Positions 1 through 7,244 of a stretch of DNA of 11,422 bases are shown here, in pieces; the stretch's first letter is position 1, and each line of letters starts with the position of its first letter. Source of the DNA: an uncultured Candidatus Saccharibacteria bacterium (GTDB taxonomy: Bacteria > Patescibacteria > Saccharimonadia > Saccharimonadales > UBA6022); the NCBI GenBank assembly GCA_946886725.1, contig CAMPJF010000023.1, positions 1-11,422 of the forward strand, given 5' to 3'. A program made the position numbers and the translations under genes. The notes under the pieces were generated by a model. The model was not told the DNA's origin. It did not search any database and saw only the letters and a program-made list of their open reading frames with translations.

Positions 1-102
1 TTTAATTTTTTGGTGGACACGAACAGTGTCACCGCTTCGTGCATCTACGACACCGGCTTTTTTCTGCTCGTCATTAACTTTTTGGATTAGTGCAAAACTC
101 AT
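1..102 (-). CDS. rplS: 50S ribosomal protein L19, N-terminal part (gene runs off the left edge)
   Basis: The reverse strand from the ATG at 102-100 reads 34 codons to the window edge without a stop. The translation begins MSFALIQKVNDEQ and contains SGDTVRVHQKIK near residues 23-34. This matches the conserved start of L19, where a GDTVRVH-type motif follows a short N-terminal helix. L19 sits at the 30S-50S interface of the ribosome and stabilises an intersubunit bridge. Only about a third of the usual ~115 residues is present. A GAGAG stretch a few bases upstream of the ATG could act as a weak ribosome binding site. A promoter lies about 45 bases upstream, so the gene appears to be transcribed separately from the ATPase gene behind it. 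The identification rests on one short motif plus length context, but the motif is distinctive. Confidence 0.85.
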   Translation of the reverse strand, partial: MSFALIQKVNDEQKKAGVVDARSGDTVRVHQKIK

Positions 103-144
103 TTTGTCTCTCGCTTATCGTTTATAAATACAATTCAGTTATCT

Positions 145-173
145 ACTATAGCATACTCTTAATGATTTTTAAA
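145..173 (-). promoter_or_regulatory. Probable rplS promoter (extended -10)
   Basis: On the minus strand TATAGT (150-145) is preceded by TGC (153-151), giving an extended -10 TGnTATAGT. A weak -35, TTTAAA, lies at 173-168 with a 17-base spacer (4 of 6 matches to consensus). The predicted start near 138 would give a leader of about 36 bases before the rplS ATG. The rest of the 103-278 gap between the ATPase stop codon and rplS is AT-rich. I see no convincing hairpin terminator or small gene in it. Confidence 0.6.
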
Positions 174-278
174 GAGGTTACAGGGATATTATTGGTGACT
201 AGCGAATTATCCATAAAACACCTACATCCAACATTAATGAAAATACACCTTTGTAAATAGACCGACACCTTATCCAGT

Positions 279-1901
279 TTAAATGACGCGGTTGACTTCT
301 TCGAGGGTGGTTTCTCCACGAAGCGCAGCAAGCACGCCAACCTGCAAAAGCGTCAGCATACCACCAGCTTTCGCTTCTTGTTCAATGATTTCGGTATGGA
401 CATCTTTGACATCACCGCGCAAGAACTTTTGAATGTTTTCGTCGACGACCATCTGTTCCATAATCACCACACGCCCCTTGTAACCGAACGGAGCTTCCTC
501 ACTGGGTCGCGGTCGCCAAAGCTTAAAATTATCCAAATCTGGCATTTCTATATTCGACGGGAGATCCTGCAAGACGCCGCGCACATAACGACGCGTCGCC
601 TCATCCGGTTCATACTCTTCCTTTGTGGCATCATGCAATCGACGCACAAGACGCTGCGCAATCACTAAACGAATAGCCGAACTAAAGATTGGATTGACGC
701 CGATAAGATCAATCATGCGGCTAAATGCGGCGCTTGTGGAATTAGCGTGAAAACTCGAAAGCACCAGGTGGCCGGTGATAGAGGCTTGGATTGCTGTTTT
801 TGCAGTATCTTGGTCACGAATCTCACCAACCATTACGACATCCGGGTCAAGGCGTAATACCGAGCGCAAACCATCACCAAAACTCTTGCCGCCAGTTGTA
901 TCAATTGGAATCTGAGTAATACCCGTTAACCCGTACTCGATTGGATCTTCCAGCGTGATAAGCTTTCGATCAGTGGTATTGAGCGCGTTCAACATGCTAT
1001 AAAGCGTCGTCGATTTACCCGAACCAGTCGGACCAACCATCAGCACCATTCCGCGCGGATGACTAATTACCTCGTCGATTTGGTGACGCTGCGCTGCAGG
1101 AATGTTCAATAGATCAAGATCAAGTAATGTCTCGTCGAAATTAAATAGGCGCATTACCGCATCTTGCCCATACAAAGTCGGAACTGTCTCGATGCGCAGA
1201 TTTAGCAAGTGCGTCGCGCCGTCGCGGGTAATGTCTTTTTGCATATGCCCTGACTGCGGCTCGGTGGCGGCAGTCGAAATATTTGCGCGGCTCGCTAGCG
1301 CACCCATCACCACACGATACCGCTCTTTCTCTAGATCAGCAACGGCATGCAATGCGCCGTCGATACGCATGCGAATACGAATATAATTACGCTCGTTTTC
1401 AATATGGATATCACTGGCGCCCAATTTATCCGCTTGATCAATCAGGTAGTCAAATACCTCGTCACTACCGACAGAGTTTAGCGTCTTGCTAACCTGCGTC
1501 AGCGTATCACTGTCACCGTCTTTAGCGATTTCAATATCATCATAAATCACCTTTTTTGGTGGGTCATAGCGAGACATAAATGCCTTGAAGCCGCTATTGC
1601 TGATAAGTAGGAACTGCGTGCGCTCACCTCGTTCACTATAATCGATTTCCATTTTCTGGATCAATGACTGAGGCGTTTGGCTTGTAACGCCAAAGCGATA
1701 CGGCTCTTCACCACCACCGTTCAGAAGTGGAATAATAAACCCTTTATACATATCAGGGACCTCGATGATACCCGAGGTCAATGGAAGGTCATGATCTATA
1801 CCGCGCGTATCAAGATACTGCAAACCAAGAATAGCTGCGCGTTGCTGCGTTGCTTTTTCGTCTTGTTCGCGCCGACGCTCCTGAATCTTATCTTCGTCCA
1901 T
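279..1901 (-). CDS. PilB/GspE-family type IV pilus or type II secretion assembly ATPase
   Basis: This is a hexameric ATPase of the GspE/PilB family that powers extension of type IV pili or pseudopili from the cytoplasmic face of the inner membrane. Numbering is from the ATG at 1901 (540 residues). Residues ~1-85 resemble the T2SS-E N-terminal region (ILGLQYLD). A MRIDGALHAV segment near 178-187 belongs to the N2 domain. The core carries Walker A GPTGSGKS (290-297), the Asp box ITLEDPIEY (~315-323), Walker B LDPDVVMVGEIRD (~351-363) and the His box GHLVLSSFHANS (~377-388). The C-terminal arm keeps GYKGRV, but the usual CxxC...CxxC zinc site is gone, and there is no cysteine in the whole protein. 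A GTG at 1907 would add two residues. I prefer the ATG because the likely -10 element leaves no room for transcription of the GTG. No SD is visible. No pilC or pilin gene lies beside it, so pilus versus secretion role stays open. Confidence 0.9.
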   Translation of the reverse strand: MDEDKIQERRREQDEKATQQRAAILGLQYLDTRGIDHDLPLTSGIIEVPDMYKGFIIPLLNGGGEEPYRFGVTSQTPQSLIQKMEIDYSERGERTQFLLISNSGFKAFMSRYDPPKKVIYDDIEIAKDGDSDTLTQVSKTLNSVGSDEVFDYLIDQADKLGASDIHIENERNYIRIRMRIDGALHAVADLEKERYRVVMGALASRANISTAATEPQSGHMQKDITRDGATHLLNLRIETVPTLYGQDAVMRLFNFDETLLDLDLLNIPAAQRHQIDEVISHPRGMVLMVGPTGSGKSTTLYSMLNALNTTDRKLITLEDPIEYGLTGITQIPIDTTGGKSFGDGLRSVLRLDPDVVMVGEIRDQDTAKTAIQASITGHLVLSSFHANSTSAAFSRMIDLIGVNPIFSSAIRLVIAQRLVRRLHDATKEEYEPDEATRRYVRGVLQDLPSNIEMPDLDNFKLWRPRPSEEAPFGYKGRVVIMEQMVVDENIQKFLRGDVKDVHTEIIEQEAKAGGMLTLLQVGVLAALRGETTLEEVNRVI

Positions 1902-1908
1902 TGCCACT

Positions 1909-1917
1909 ATCGTACCA
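1909..1917 (-). promoter_or_regulatory. Probable promoter for the PilB/GspE ATPase gene, leaderless
   Basis: The minus strand reads TGGTACGAT (1917-1909), an extended -10 of the TGnTAnnAT type. It ends 7 bases before the ATG at 1901, so transcription should start at or within a base or two of the start codon. No Shine-Dalgarno sequence is present, which agrees with a leaderless message. A competing -10-like TATAAA lies at 1938-1933 on the same strand and would give a ~25-base leader, also without SD. Confidence 0.5.
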
Positions 1918-1939
1918 CATAAAGCACAAGCATTTATAG

Positions 1940-1948
1940 TGGTATACT
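1940..1948 (+). promoter_or_regulatory. Probable promoter for the SpoU methyltransferase gene, leaderless
   Basis: TGGTATACT at 1940-1948 is an extended -10 element (TG at 1940-1941, hexamer TATACT at 1943-1948). It ends 8 bases before the ATG at 1957. I see no good -35 at 16-18 bases spacing, which fits extended -10 promoters. There is no Shine-Dalgarno sequence between it and the ATG, so the mRNA is predicted to be leaderless or to carry only one or two leader bases. Confidence 0.6.
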
Positions 1949-1956
1949 ATAGATTA

Positions 1957-2445
1957 ATGCCAGAAATTATCGTCATCGCTCACAATATCCGTTCGACACA
2001 TAATGTCGGTGCCATTTTTCGTACGAGTGAAGGATTTGGTGTATCTAAAATCATACTTAGCGGTTACACGCCATACCCACAAACTAAGAATGATCCTCGC
2101 TTGCCACACATTTCACGCAAACTCACTGACCAGATTCACAAAACGGCACTAGGAGCTGAAATGATTGTTCCGTTTGAATACCAAGAGCATCCCGACATTG
2201 CCACGTTAAAGGCGGATGGCTATAGCATCGTTGGCCTTGAGCAAGATCAGCGCAGCGTTATGCTACCCCACTATCAATCACCTGATAAAATCGCTCTTCT
2301 CCTAGGCGAGGAGGTTGAAGGTATTACTGGTGATATGCGCGATCTTTGCGATGATCTCATTGAAATTCCGATGACTGGCAAAAAAGAATCTTTCAATGTC
2401 AGTGTTGCGACCGGAATAGCACTCTATGCACTGAGCTGCCAGTAA
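1957..2445 (+). CDS. SpoU/TrmH-family RNA 2'-O-methyltransferase (SPOUT fold)
   Basis: This is a S-adenosylmethionine-dependent 2'-O-ribose methyltransferase acting on tRNA or rRNA. All three SpoU motifs are visible in the 162-residue protein. Motif 1 is NIRSTHNVGAIFRTSEGFG (10-28) with the likely catalytic Arg22. Motif 2 is LLGEEVEGI (~115-123). Motif 3 is IEIPMTGKKESFNVSVATGI (~135-154) with the SFNVS core. The protein is just the SPOUT catalytic domain, without the N-terminal substrate-binding extension found in RlmB or TsnR, and is about the size of TrmL. The exact RNA target cannot be read from sequence. The frame stays open to a GTG at 1939, but that codon overlaps the extended -10 element, and the ATG at 1957 opens directly on the first beta strand. 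The gene is divergent from the PilB-like ATPase. The next gene downstream has its own -10 candidate. Confidence 0.92.
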   Translation: MPEIIVIAHNIRSTHNVGAIFRTSEGFGVSKIILSGYTPYPQTKNDPRLPHISRKLTDQIHKTALGAEMIVPFEYQEHPDIATLKADGYSIVGLEQDQRSVMLPHYQSPDKIALLLGEEVEGITGDMRDLCDDLIEIPMTGKKESFNVSVATGIALYALSCQ

Positions 2446-2479
2446 TACATCTATTGCTATATTTGCATTATTATTGTAA

Positions 2480-2485
2480 TATAAT
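2480..2485 (+). promoter_or_regulatory. Candidate -10 element for the 172-residue protein gene
   Basis: A perfect TATAAT lies at 2480-2485, in the 82-base gap after the methyltransferase stop codon and about 42 bases before the ATG at 2528. Neither a TG extension nor a well-spaced -35 is clear; the nearest is TTGCTA at 2454-2459, with an over-long 20-base spacer. The region is AT-rich, so a chance match is possible. No terminator is seen between the two genes, so read-through from the methyltransferase promoter may also transcribe this gene. Confidence 0.4.
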
Positions 2486-2527
2486 CTTGTTATCCATACT
2501 TCTTTCCAATGAAAGGCAACTGAGGAT

Positions 2528-3046
2528 ATGCCCTTAACTATCAGCAAGTCTGTCGTATATCACCCACGCACACTACATGGAGACGCGCTTGGGACGATGA
2601 TCCGTGTTTCATCCCGCATGTATACCTACCCGCTCGGTTCGAGGGAGCGGATCTGGAAATCGCATACTGTTGAGGCGACACTACGCGATGCATCCCCACC
2701 ACCTCCGGAAAGCAGCGCCGGAGCATTCATGTACATGAGCACAAAAGACAAATACGTTTTCGAACTAAGCCAGACGGCTGACTATAGCGTCCTCACCGAA
2801 GATCTCCTTCGGCGATACACCCTAAAAAACGACCGTCAAATCGCCGAATACGAGAATAGTGTTGAGAATGCTCGCTTTCTCGAAAATATGAGAATGCACG
2901 CGAGCATACCGCCAATACTCTACCTTAGTGCAGGCGCGTCAGACCACATCATCGCCACGGGCGACATACTGACACTGTGCATCCTCGGTGATCGTACTAT
3001 CTACGAATTGCTCGGATATATCGAAGATATAGAGATCATCACATAG
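2528..3046 (+). CDS. Hypothetical protein, 172 residues, unrecognised
   Basis: I do not recognise a family. The protein has no signal peptide and no membrane span. Its first ~50 residues are basic and aromatic-rich (YHPRTLHGDALG, RMYTYPLGSRERIW). A proline run PPPP sits near residue 57-60, followed by mixed alpha/beta-looking sequence. A charged helical stretch lies around 90-122, and the C-terminus is acidic and hydrophobic (TIYELLGYIEDIEIIT). It looks soluble and cytoplasmic. The ATG at 2528 is preceded by GAAAGG at 2511-2516 (11 bases away) and by GAGG at 2522-2525, which is too close; the first is the more usable ribosome site. A -10 candidate precedes it and a strong terminator follows the TAG stop. 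That makes it a plausible expressed gene rather than a chance open frame. It may be lineage-specific. Confidence 0.7.
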   Translation: MPLTISKSVVYHPRTLHGDALGTMIRVSSRMYTYPLGSRERIWKSHTVEATLRDASPPPPESSAGAFMYMSTKDKYVFELSQTADYSVLTEDLLRRYTLKNDRQIAEYENSVENARFLENMRMHASIPPILYLSAGASDHIIATGDILTLCILGDRTIYELLGYIEDIEIIT

Positions 3047-3073
3047 CTCCGCATTACGTTGAGAACCTTTTAT

Positions 3074-3104
3074 AAAAAGTGCTCCGTAGCGCGGAGCACT
3101 TTTT
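3074..3104. terminator. Bidirectional intrinsic terminator between the 172-residue gene and dnaE
   Basis: Positions 3074-3086 (AAAAAGTGCTCCG) pair perfectly with 3092-3104 (CGGAGCACTTTTT) around a 5-base loop, TAGCG. The GC-rich core is flanked by A and T runs on both sides, so either transcript would end in a hairpin plus U-tract. It lies 27 bases after the TAG of the plus-strand gene. On the minus strand the dnaE stop codon (3105-3103) overlaps the first bases of the stem, so one element serves both convergent genes. Confidence 0.92.
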
Positions 3105-6100
3105 ATTTTAAGACGACACAATCTTCACCGAGAAGCTTCACCAATTCCCCAATTAATGCATCACTGCCGTCCACCTTGAACGGTAGCTTTATAGCCGATT
3201 TTTTATCCGCCCCCAGCACCAGAATGATATCAGTCTTGCCGACAAAATTACCGCAAGTTTGTTTGAGCGCGAGCAACGCATCATGATTGTCGGGTGTTTT
3301 AATATGGACGAACAGCTTCTTAACTGTCGGAATATCCATAATCGGACGCGGCTTCTCCGCAACCGCAGCGGGCTTTTCATCGGGCATTGTCGTAGCCGGC
3401 ACACTAATCTCGTCACCCTTGCCGTGCTTGGCCTTAAACTCTGCGACGCGTATCGCCTTAACTTTGGCGCTCATCTTTGGCGCCTCCATCTTGCGCCCTG
3501 TTGACTCGTATTCGCGCATCTCTTTATCCGTCACTTCGACTACTTCATCTGCTATCATCTTGGCGTCAGTACCTAGATTTCCGTCACGATCACGCGCGCT
3601 AATCTTTCCCGATACACGAATCACCGCATCCTGCACTAACTTTGCGCCCACTTGCTCAAAAAGATTCGGGAAGATAATTACTTCACCCTCGCCAGTCTTG
3701 TCCTCCAAGCCAACAAATGCCATTTTTGTGCCAGATTTCGTCACGATCGTACGGACCGTACTCACTAGTCCGCCAATTGTCGCTTTTTTGCCATCGACAT
3801 CCGCAGTCATACGCATCAAGGGAATCGTCTGTTCTTCGAAATACGCGTCATAGTTGTCTAGCGGGTGCGCACTGATATACAACCCAAGAAGCTCGCGTTC
3901 CCACATCAGTTTTTCCTTGTCTGTGTATTTAGTCGGGGCGGTCTGCATCGTCATAGTTGACTGCACGGCCATATCCGTCATTCCCCCAAACAAATCACCT
4001 TGTCCACTCAATGCGGCCTTTTGGACGCGGCTTGCAAAGGCCTGAATCGATTCAAGGTTAAAAAGCAGATCGGAGCGCTCGCCAAATGCATCGAACGCAC
4101 CGGATTTAATGAGTGAATCCCATGCTTTTTTATTAAATTTTTGCGTACTAACACGTTTGGCAAAATCCTCGACACTAATGAATTTTCCCTCTTCGCGTGC
4201 ACGCAGAATCTCCTCTACGGCGCCAGTACCAACGCCTTTGATAGCCGCCATACCGAAACGGATCGCATTCTCGCCGGGTACGACTGCGAATTCGACGAAT
4301 GACTCGTTAACGTCCGGCGACATTACCTTGATACCCATATGCTTACATTCGTTAATTTCGATCGCTAACCGATCAATGTCATCCTGGTCGCTTGTCATCA
4401 ACGCAGCCATAAACGCGTCGGGATAATGCGCTTTTAGGTATGCAGTCCAGTAGCTAATCAGTCCGTAGCAGGCGGCGTGAGATTTGTTGAAACAGTAATT
4501 AGCAAACTCTTCCAGCTGTTCCCAGAATTTTTCTGCTACTTCGCGTTTGGCGCCGCTCGTCTTTACGGCACCTTCGACAAAATCAACCTTCACTTTGCGC
4601 ATAAGATCGATCTTTTTCTTACCAACCGCTTTTCGAAGGGTATCAGCCTGCCCACCGGTAAATCCAGACCATTCTTTTGAAATCTGCATGAACTGCTCTT
4701 GGTAGACAAGAATTCCATACGTTGACTTTAGGGAGTTTTCCATGCCCTTGTCGAGATATTCAATCGGCTCTTGACCATGCTTGCGCTTAATAAAGCTGTC
4801 AATAAACTGCATTGGCCCCGGACGATACAGTGCGACCATAGCAATAATGTCTTCGAATACCGTTGGCTTCAGATCACGCAAGTAGCGCTTCATGCCGGCG
4901 GATTCTAGCTGAAACACGCCAGTCGTGTCACCGCGTTGGAATAATTCGTATGTTTTTGCATCATCGAGCGGAATAGTTGCAAGATGAATTTCATTTTTGT
5001 AGACCTTCTTAATAATACGAAGTGCATTATTAATCGTCGTAAGGTTAGAAAGACCGAGGAAGTCCATTTTTAATAGACCTAGTTCTTCAACCTCACCCAT
5101 GGGAAACTGCGTCGAGACGACGCCTTTTTGCGCCATTTCAAGGGGAAGATACTTCACTAGGTCATCCGGCGCGATCACCACACCACAGGCGTGAACGCCA
5201 TGAGAGCGAATCGTACCCTCTAAACGAACTGCGTAATCAAATACCATTTTTGCGGTCGGATTTGTTTCGTATTCTTTCTTTAGATCGACATCTTCTTTAA
5301 TACTCACTTTTAGTGGAATATGGCGACCCTGCGCTGGCGGCGGGATCATTTTAGATAATCGATCTGCCTCGGCATACGGCACTTCCAATACACGAGCAAC
5401 GTCACGTACCGCCGCACGAGCCGCCATCTTGCCAAACGTTACAATATTTGAAACATGATCAGATCCGTATTTATCGGAACAATATTGAATAACTTCGTCT
5501 CGGCGCGTGTCTTGGATATCAACATCGATATCGGGCATCGAGATACGATCGGGGTTTAAAAATCGCTCAAAGAGTAATCCGTATTTTAATGGATCGAGGT
5601 CGGTAATCGCAAGAGCGTAGGCAATAATTGATCCGGCCGCACTTCCACGCCCTGGCCCGAAAATAATACCACGATCCTTACCCCAGTTAATAAAGTCTTG
5701 CACAATAAGGAAATAGCCGTTATACCCCATCTTGTCGAGGACACCCAATTCCATATCTAAGCGCGTCGAAACTTCTTCGCTGATAATCGCCTTGACGTCG
5801 TCGACCGACATTTGTCGAGCTTCTTCTGGAGTTTTTGCGTTATAACGCATTGCAACACCTTGATAGACTAATGTGTCCAAGAAGGTTTTTTCCGTCTCAC
5901 CTTCGGGCACTGGAAATGTTGGAATAAGAATACGACCTAGTTCTAATTCGACACTGCATCGATCTGCAATCACCTTCGTGTTCGCTACTGCGCGCGGATT
6001 TGTTTTACCCCAACGCGAAATAATATCGGCGGGATCAGTGACGTGTAGCTCAAACTCTTTTAAGCTCATACGTTTTTCATCACTCATAAACGCACCCGTG

Positions 6101-6840
6101 CCGACACAAAGCAGAATCTCGTGCGCATCCTGATCGTCATGCGTCAGATAATGTCCGTCGCTCGTAACGACACACTCAATCCCCAGATCTTCGCCCAGCC
6201 GCTCAAGATGCGCATTAATTCCGACCTGAACATCCCATTTTGAAGGGCAATCCGGATGGCCATGATCCTGCAGCTCCAAATAGTAGCGATCGCCGAATAT
6301 AGACTTATACCAGCTCGCAATTCGCTTTGCTTCCTCATAATTATCATTACGAAGTTGCTCACCCAGTTCACCACCAGCACAGGCAGATAATGCTATGAGG
6401 CCTTCGTTATACTCTTCAAGTAAATCATGATCGATACGCGGTTTGTAATACATACCCTCAAGATTGGCTTTTGTCGAAAGCTTCATTAGGTTTTGATATC
6501 CCGTTTCGTTCATGGCTAGTAGAATAAGATGATATCGCGCTTTGTCCTTTTGCGGGTCGCGGTCATGGCGGCTACGCGCCGCGACATACGTCTCCATCCC
6601 CATGATAGGTTTAATATCGCTATCCTTGGCGGATTTGTAAAAATCTACCAGTCCCGACATCGTGCCGTGATCGGTAATCGCTACCGCCTCCATACCCATG
6701 TCTTTGACAGTCGAAACAAGCTCGTTGACTTTTGTCATGCCATCGAGCAAGCTGTGATGCGTATGATTATGTAAGTGAACATAATCCGCAGTAGTGAGTT
6801 GGGCGGCTGCCGCAACTCTGTCTTCGGTTTGTACCCCCAT
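3103..6840 (-). CDS. dnaE: DNA polymerase III alpha subunit (replicative polymerase)
   Basis: This is the catalytic subunit of the replicative C-family polymerase. The 1245 residues contain all expected parts. The PHP domain (~20-235) carries HLHNHTHHSLLDG (22-34), ITDHG (55-59), E83, H104, C154 and SDGHYL (227-232). The catalytic core has GPGRGSAAGS (395-404), PDIDVD (436-441, D437 and D439 expected catalytic) and KMDFLGL (591-597, third aspartate D593). A helix-hairpin-helix follows (IKGVGTGAVEEI, ~867-878), then a clamp-binding motif QGDLF (947-951), an OB fold (~1015-1105), a charged linker and a C-terminal domain ending LLGEDCVVLK. The PHP metal ligands look complete, unlike the degenerate E. 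coli site. The ATG at 6840 has no SD and a predicted leader of only a few bases. The stop overlaps a shared terminator. Identity is certain; DnaE1-type rather than PolC, because no DnaQ-like exonuclease is inserted. Confidence 0.98.
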   Translation of the reverse strand: MGVQTEDRVAAAAQLTTADYVHLHNHTHHSLLDGMTKVNELVSTVKDMGMEAVAITDHGTMSGLVDFYKSAKDSDIKPIMGMETYVAARSRHDRDPQKDKARYHLILLAMNETGYQNLMKLSTKANLEGMYYKPRIDHDLLEEYNEGLIALSACAGGELGEQLRNDNYEEAKRIASWYKSIFGDRYYLELQDHGHPDCPSKWDVQVGINAHLERLGEDLGIECVVTSDGHYLTHDDQDAHEILLCVGTGAFMSDEKRMSLKEFELHVTDPADIISRWGKTNPRAVANTKVIADRCSVELELGRILIPTFPVPEGETEKTFLDTLVYQGVAMRYNAKTPEEARQMSVDDVKAIISEEVSTRLDMELGVLDKMGYNGYFLIVQDFINWGKDRGIIFGPGRGSAAGSIIAYALAITDLDPLKYGLLFERFLNPDRISMPDIDVDIQDTRRDEVIQYCSDKYGSDHVSNIVTFGKMAARAAVRDVARVLEVPYAEADRLSKMIPPPAQGRHIPLKVSIKEDVDLKKEYETNPTAKMVFDYAVRLEGTIRSHGVHACGVVIAPDDLVKYLPLEMAQKGVVSTQFPMGEVEELGLLKMDFLGLSNLTTINNALRIIKKVYKNEIHLATIPLDDAKTYELFQRGDTTGVFQLESAGMKRYLRDLKPTVFEDIIAMVALYRPGPMQFIDSFIKRKHGQEPIEYLDKGMENSLKSTYGILVYQEQFMQISKEWSGFTGGQADTLRKAVGKKKIDLMRKVKVDFVEGAVKTSGAKREVAEKFWEQLEEFANYCFNKSHAACYGLISYWTAYLKAHYPDAFMAALMTSDQDDIDRLAIEINECKHMGIKVMSPDVNESFVEFAVVPGENAIRFGMAAIKGVGTGAVEEILRAREEGKFISVEDFAKRVSTQKFNKKAWDSLIKSGAFDAFGERSDLLFNLESIQAFASRVQKAALSGQGDLFGGMTDMAVQSTMTMQTAPTKYTDKEKLMWERELLGLYISAHPLDNYDAYFEEQTIPLMRMTADVDGKKATIGGLVSTVRTIVTKSGTKMAFVGLEDKTGEGEVIIFPNLFEQVGAKLVQDAVIRVSGKISARDRDGNLGTDAKMIADEVVEVTDKEMREYESTGRKMEAPKMSAKVKAIRVAEFKAKHGKGDEISVPATTMPDEKPAAVAEKPRPIMDIPTVKKLFVHIKTPDNHDALLALKQTCGNFVGKTDIILVLGADKKSAIKLPFKVDGSDALIGELVKLLGEDCVVLK

Positions 6841-6851
6841 AGTATGTATCT

Positions 6852-6881
6852 AGTATAGCGAAACTAGCCCCTATTTGTCTG
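6852..6881 (-). promoter_or_regulatory. Probable dnaE promoter
   Basis: On the minus strand TATACT (6857-6852) is the -10. CAGACA (6881-6876) matches the -35 consensus at 4 of 6 bases with an 18-base spacer. The hexamer ends 11 bases before the dnaE ATG, giving a predicted leader of about 4-5 bases with no Shine-Dalgarno site. The promoter fills the 49-base gap after the DUF5665-like gene, so dnaE can be expressed independently of the genes upstream. Confidence 0.6.
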
Positions 6882-6889
6882 TAGTAAAA

Positions 6890-7177
6890 TTAGTTTGATT
6901 TTGCCTGTATCGTATCGGTCACGCCGTCAAAGAAATTCTCCACGGGTGGGAAGAACCCGGCGATAAGGCTGAGTATCCAGATAAGCAACGCCACGACTAA
7001 CGTTCCCCCTAGCACACTTCCTAGTCCAAAGAAAATACCACGGAAGAAGTTCATTTTGTAAATCTGCACACGACTCGCGTTAAAGTCATAGAACAATTCT
7101 TCAATGACATTCTTGCGCGATACATCTTCTTTCTTTGCCGCTGATTTATCTGCATGTTTCTTAAAGCGTCCAAACAT
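6890..7177 (-). CDS. Small single-pass membrane protein, DUF5665-like
   Basis: The 95-residue protein starts with a basic, hydrophilic segment (MFGRFKKHADKSAAKK). A short amphipathic stretch follows, then one hydrophobic segment at about 48-75 with the glycine-rich pattern IFFGLGSVLGGTLVVALL. It ends in a short polar tail. This layout, including the NFFRG lead-in and the GLG..GG membrane helix, resembles DUF5665 proteins; the family call is from memory and not certain. The ATG at 7177 has a strong AAGGAG site (7189-7184) six bases upstream. It is the last of three small membrane-protein genes in one direction, but a hairpin separates it from the YtxH-like gene. A role in the cell envelope is likely; no biochemical function can be assigned. 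Confidence 0.78.
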   Translation of the reverse strand: MFGRFKKHADKSAAKKEDVSRKNVIEELFYDFNASRVQIYKMNFFRGIFFGLGSVLGGTLVVALLIWILSLIAGFFPPVENFFDGVTDTIQAKSN

Positions 7178-7199
7178 ATTTCACTCCTTTTTACTTAAA

Positions 7200-7228
7200 G
7201 CGGCACACCACCTAACCAAGTATGCCGC
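7200..7228 (-). other. Intergenic hairpin between the ytxH-like and DUF5665-like genes
   Basis: In the minus-strand transcript GCGGCAUAC (7228-7220) pairs with GUGUGCCGC (7208-7200) over 9 base pairs, one a G-U wobble, around an 11-base loop. Only three U residues follow before the sequence moves into the AAGGAG site of the next gene. It could be a weak terminator, an RNA-stabilising end for the upstream messages, or a structure that tunes translation of the DUF5665-like gene. I cannot decide between these. Confidence 0.55.
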
Positions 7229-7244
7229 AGGCAATATACACCGC

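Noticed and set aside
218..270. Three copies of ACACCT (218-223, 245-250, 265-270) in the gap behind the ATPase gene
   Set aside because: The hexamer is short, the spacing is irregular (27 and 20 bases) and the flanks are not related, so chance is the simplest explanation.
146..340. 64-residue minus-strand open frame overlapping the 3' end of the ATPase gene
   Set aside because: It starts inside the ATPase coding region in another frame, has no ribosome site or recognisable motif, and runs through the rplS promoter.
1939..1956. GTG at 1939 as an earlier start of the methyltransferase
   Set aside because: It would sit on the extended -10 element, has no SD, and adds residues (VYYRL) before the usual N-terminal beta strand.
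3287..3853. 188-residue plus-strand open frame opposite dnaE
   Set aside because: It is a shadow of the dnaE coding frame: Ser/Pro/Thr-rich, low-complexity translation with no ribosome site and no known motif.
6850..6867. Small inverted repeat CTAGT-N8-ACTAG upstream of dnaE, a possible operator
   Set aside because: Five base pairs overlapping a -10 element is within chance for an AT-rich gap, and there is no second copy.
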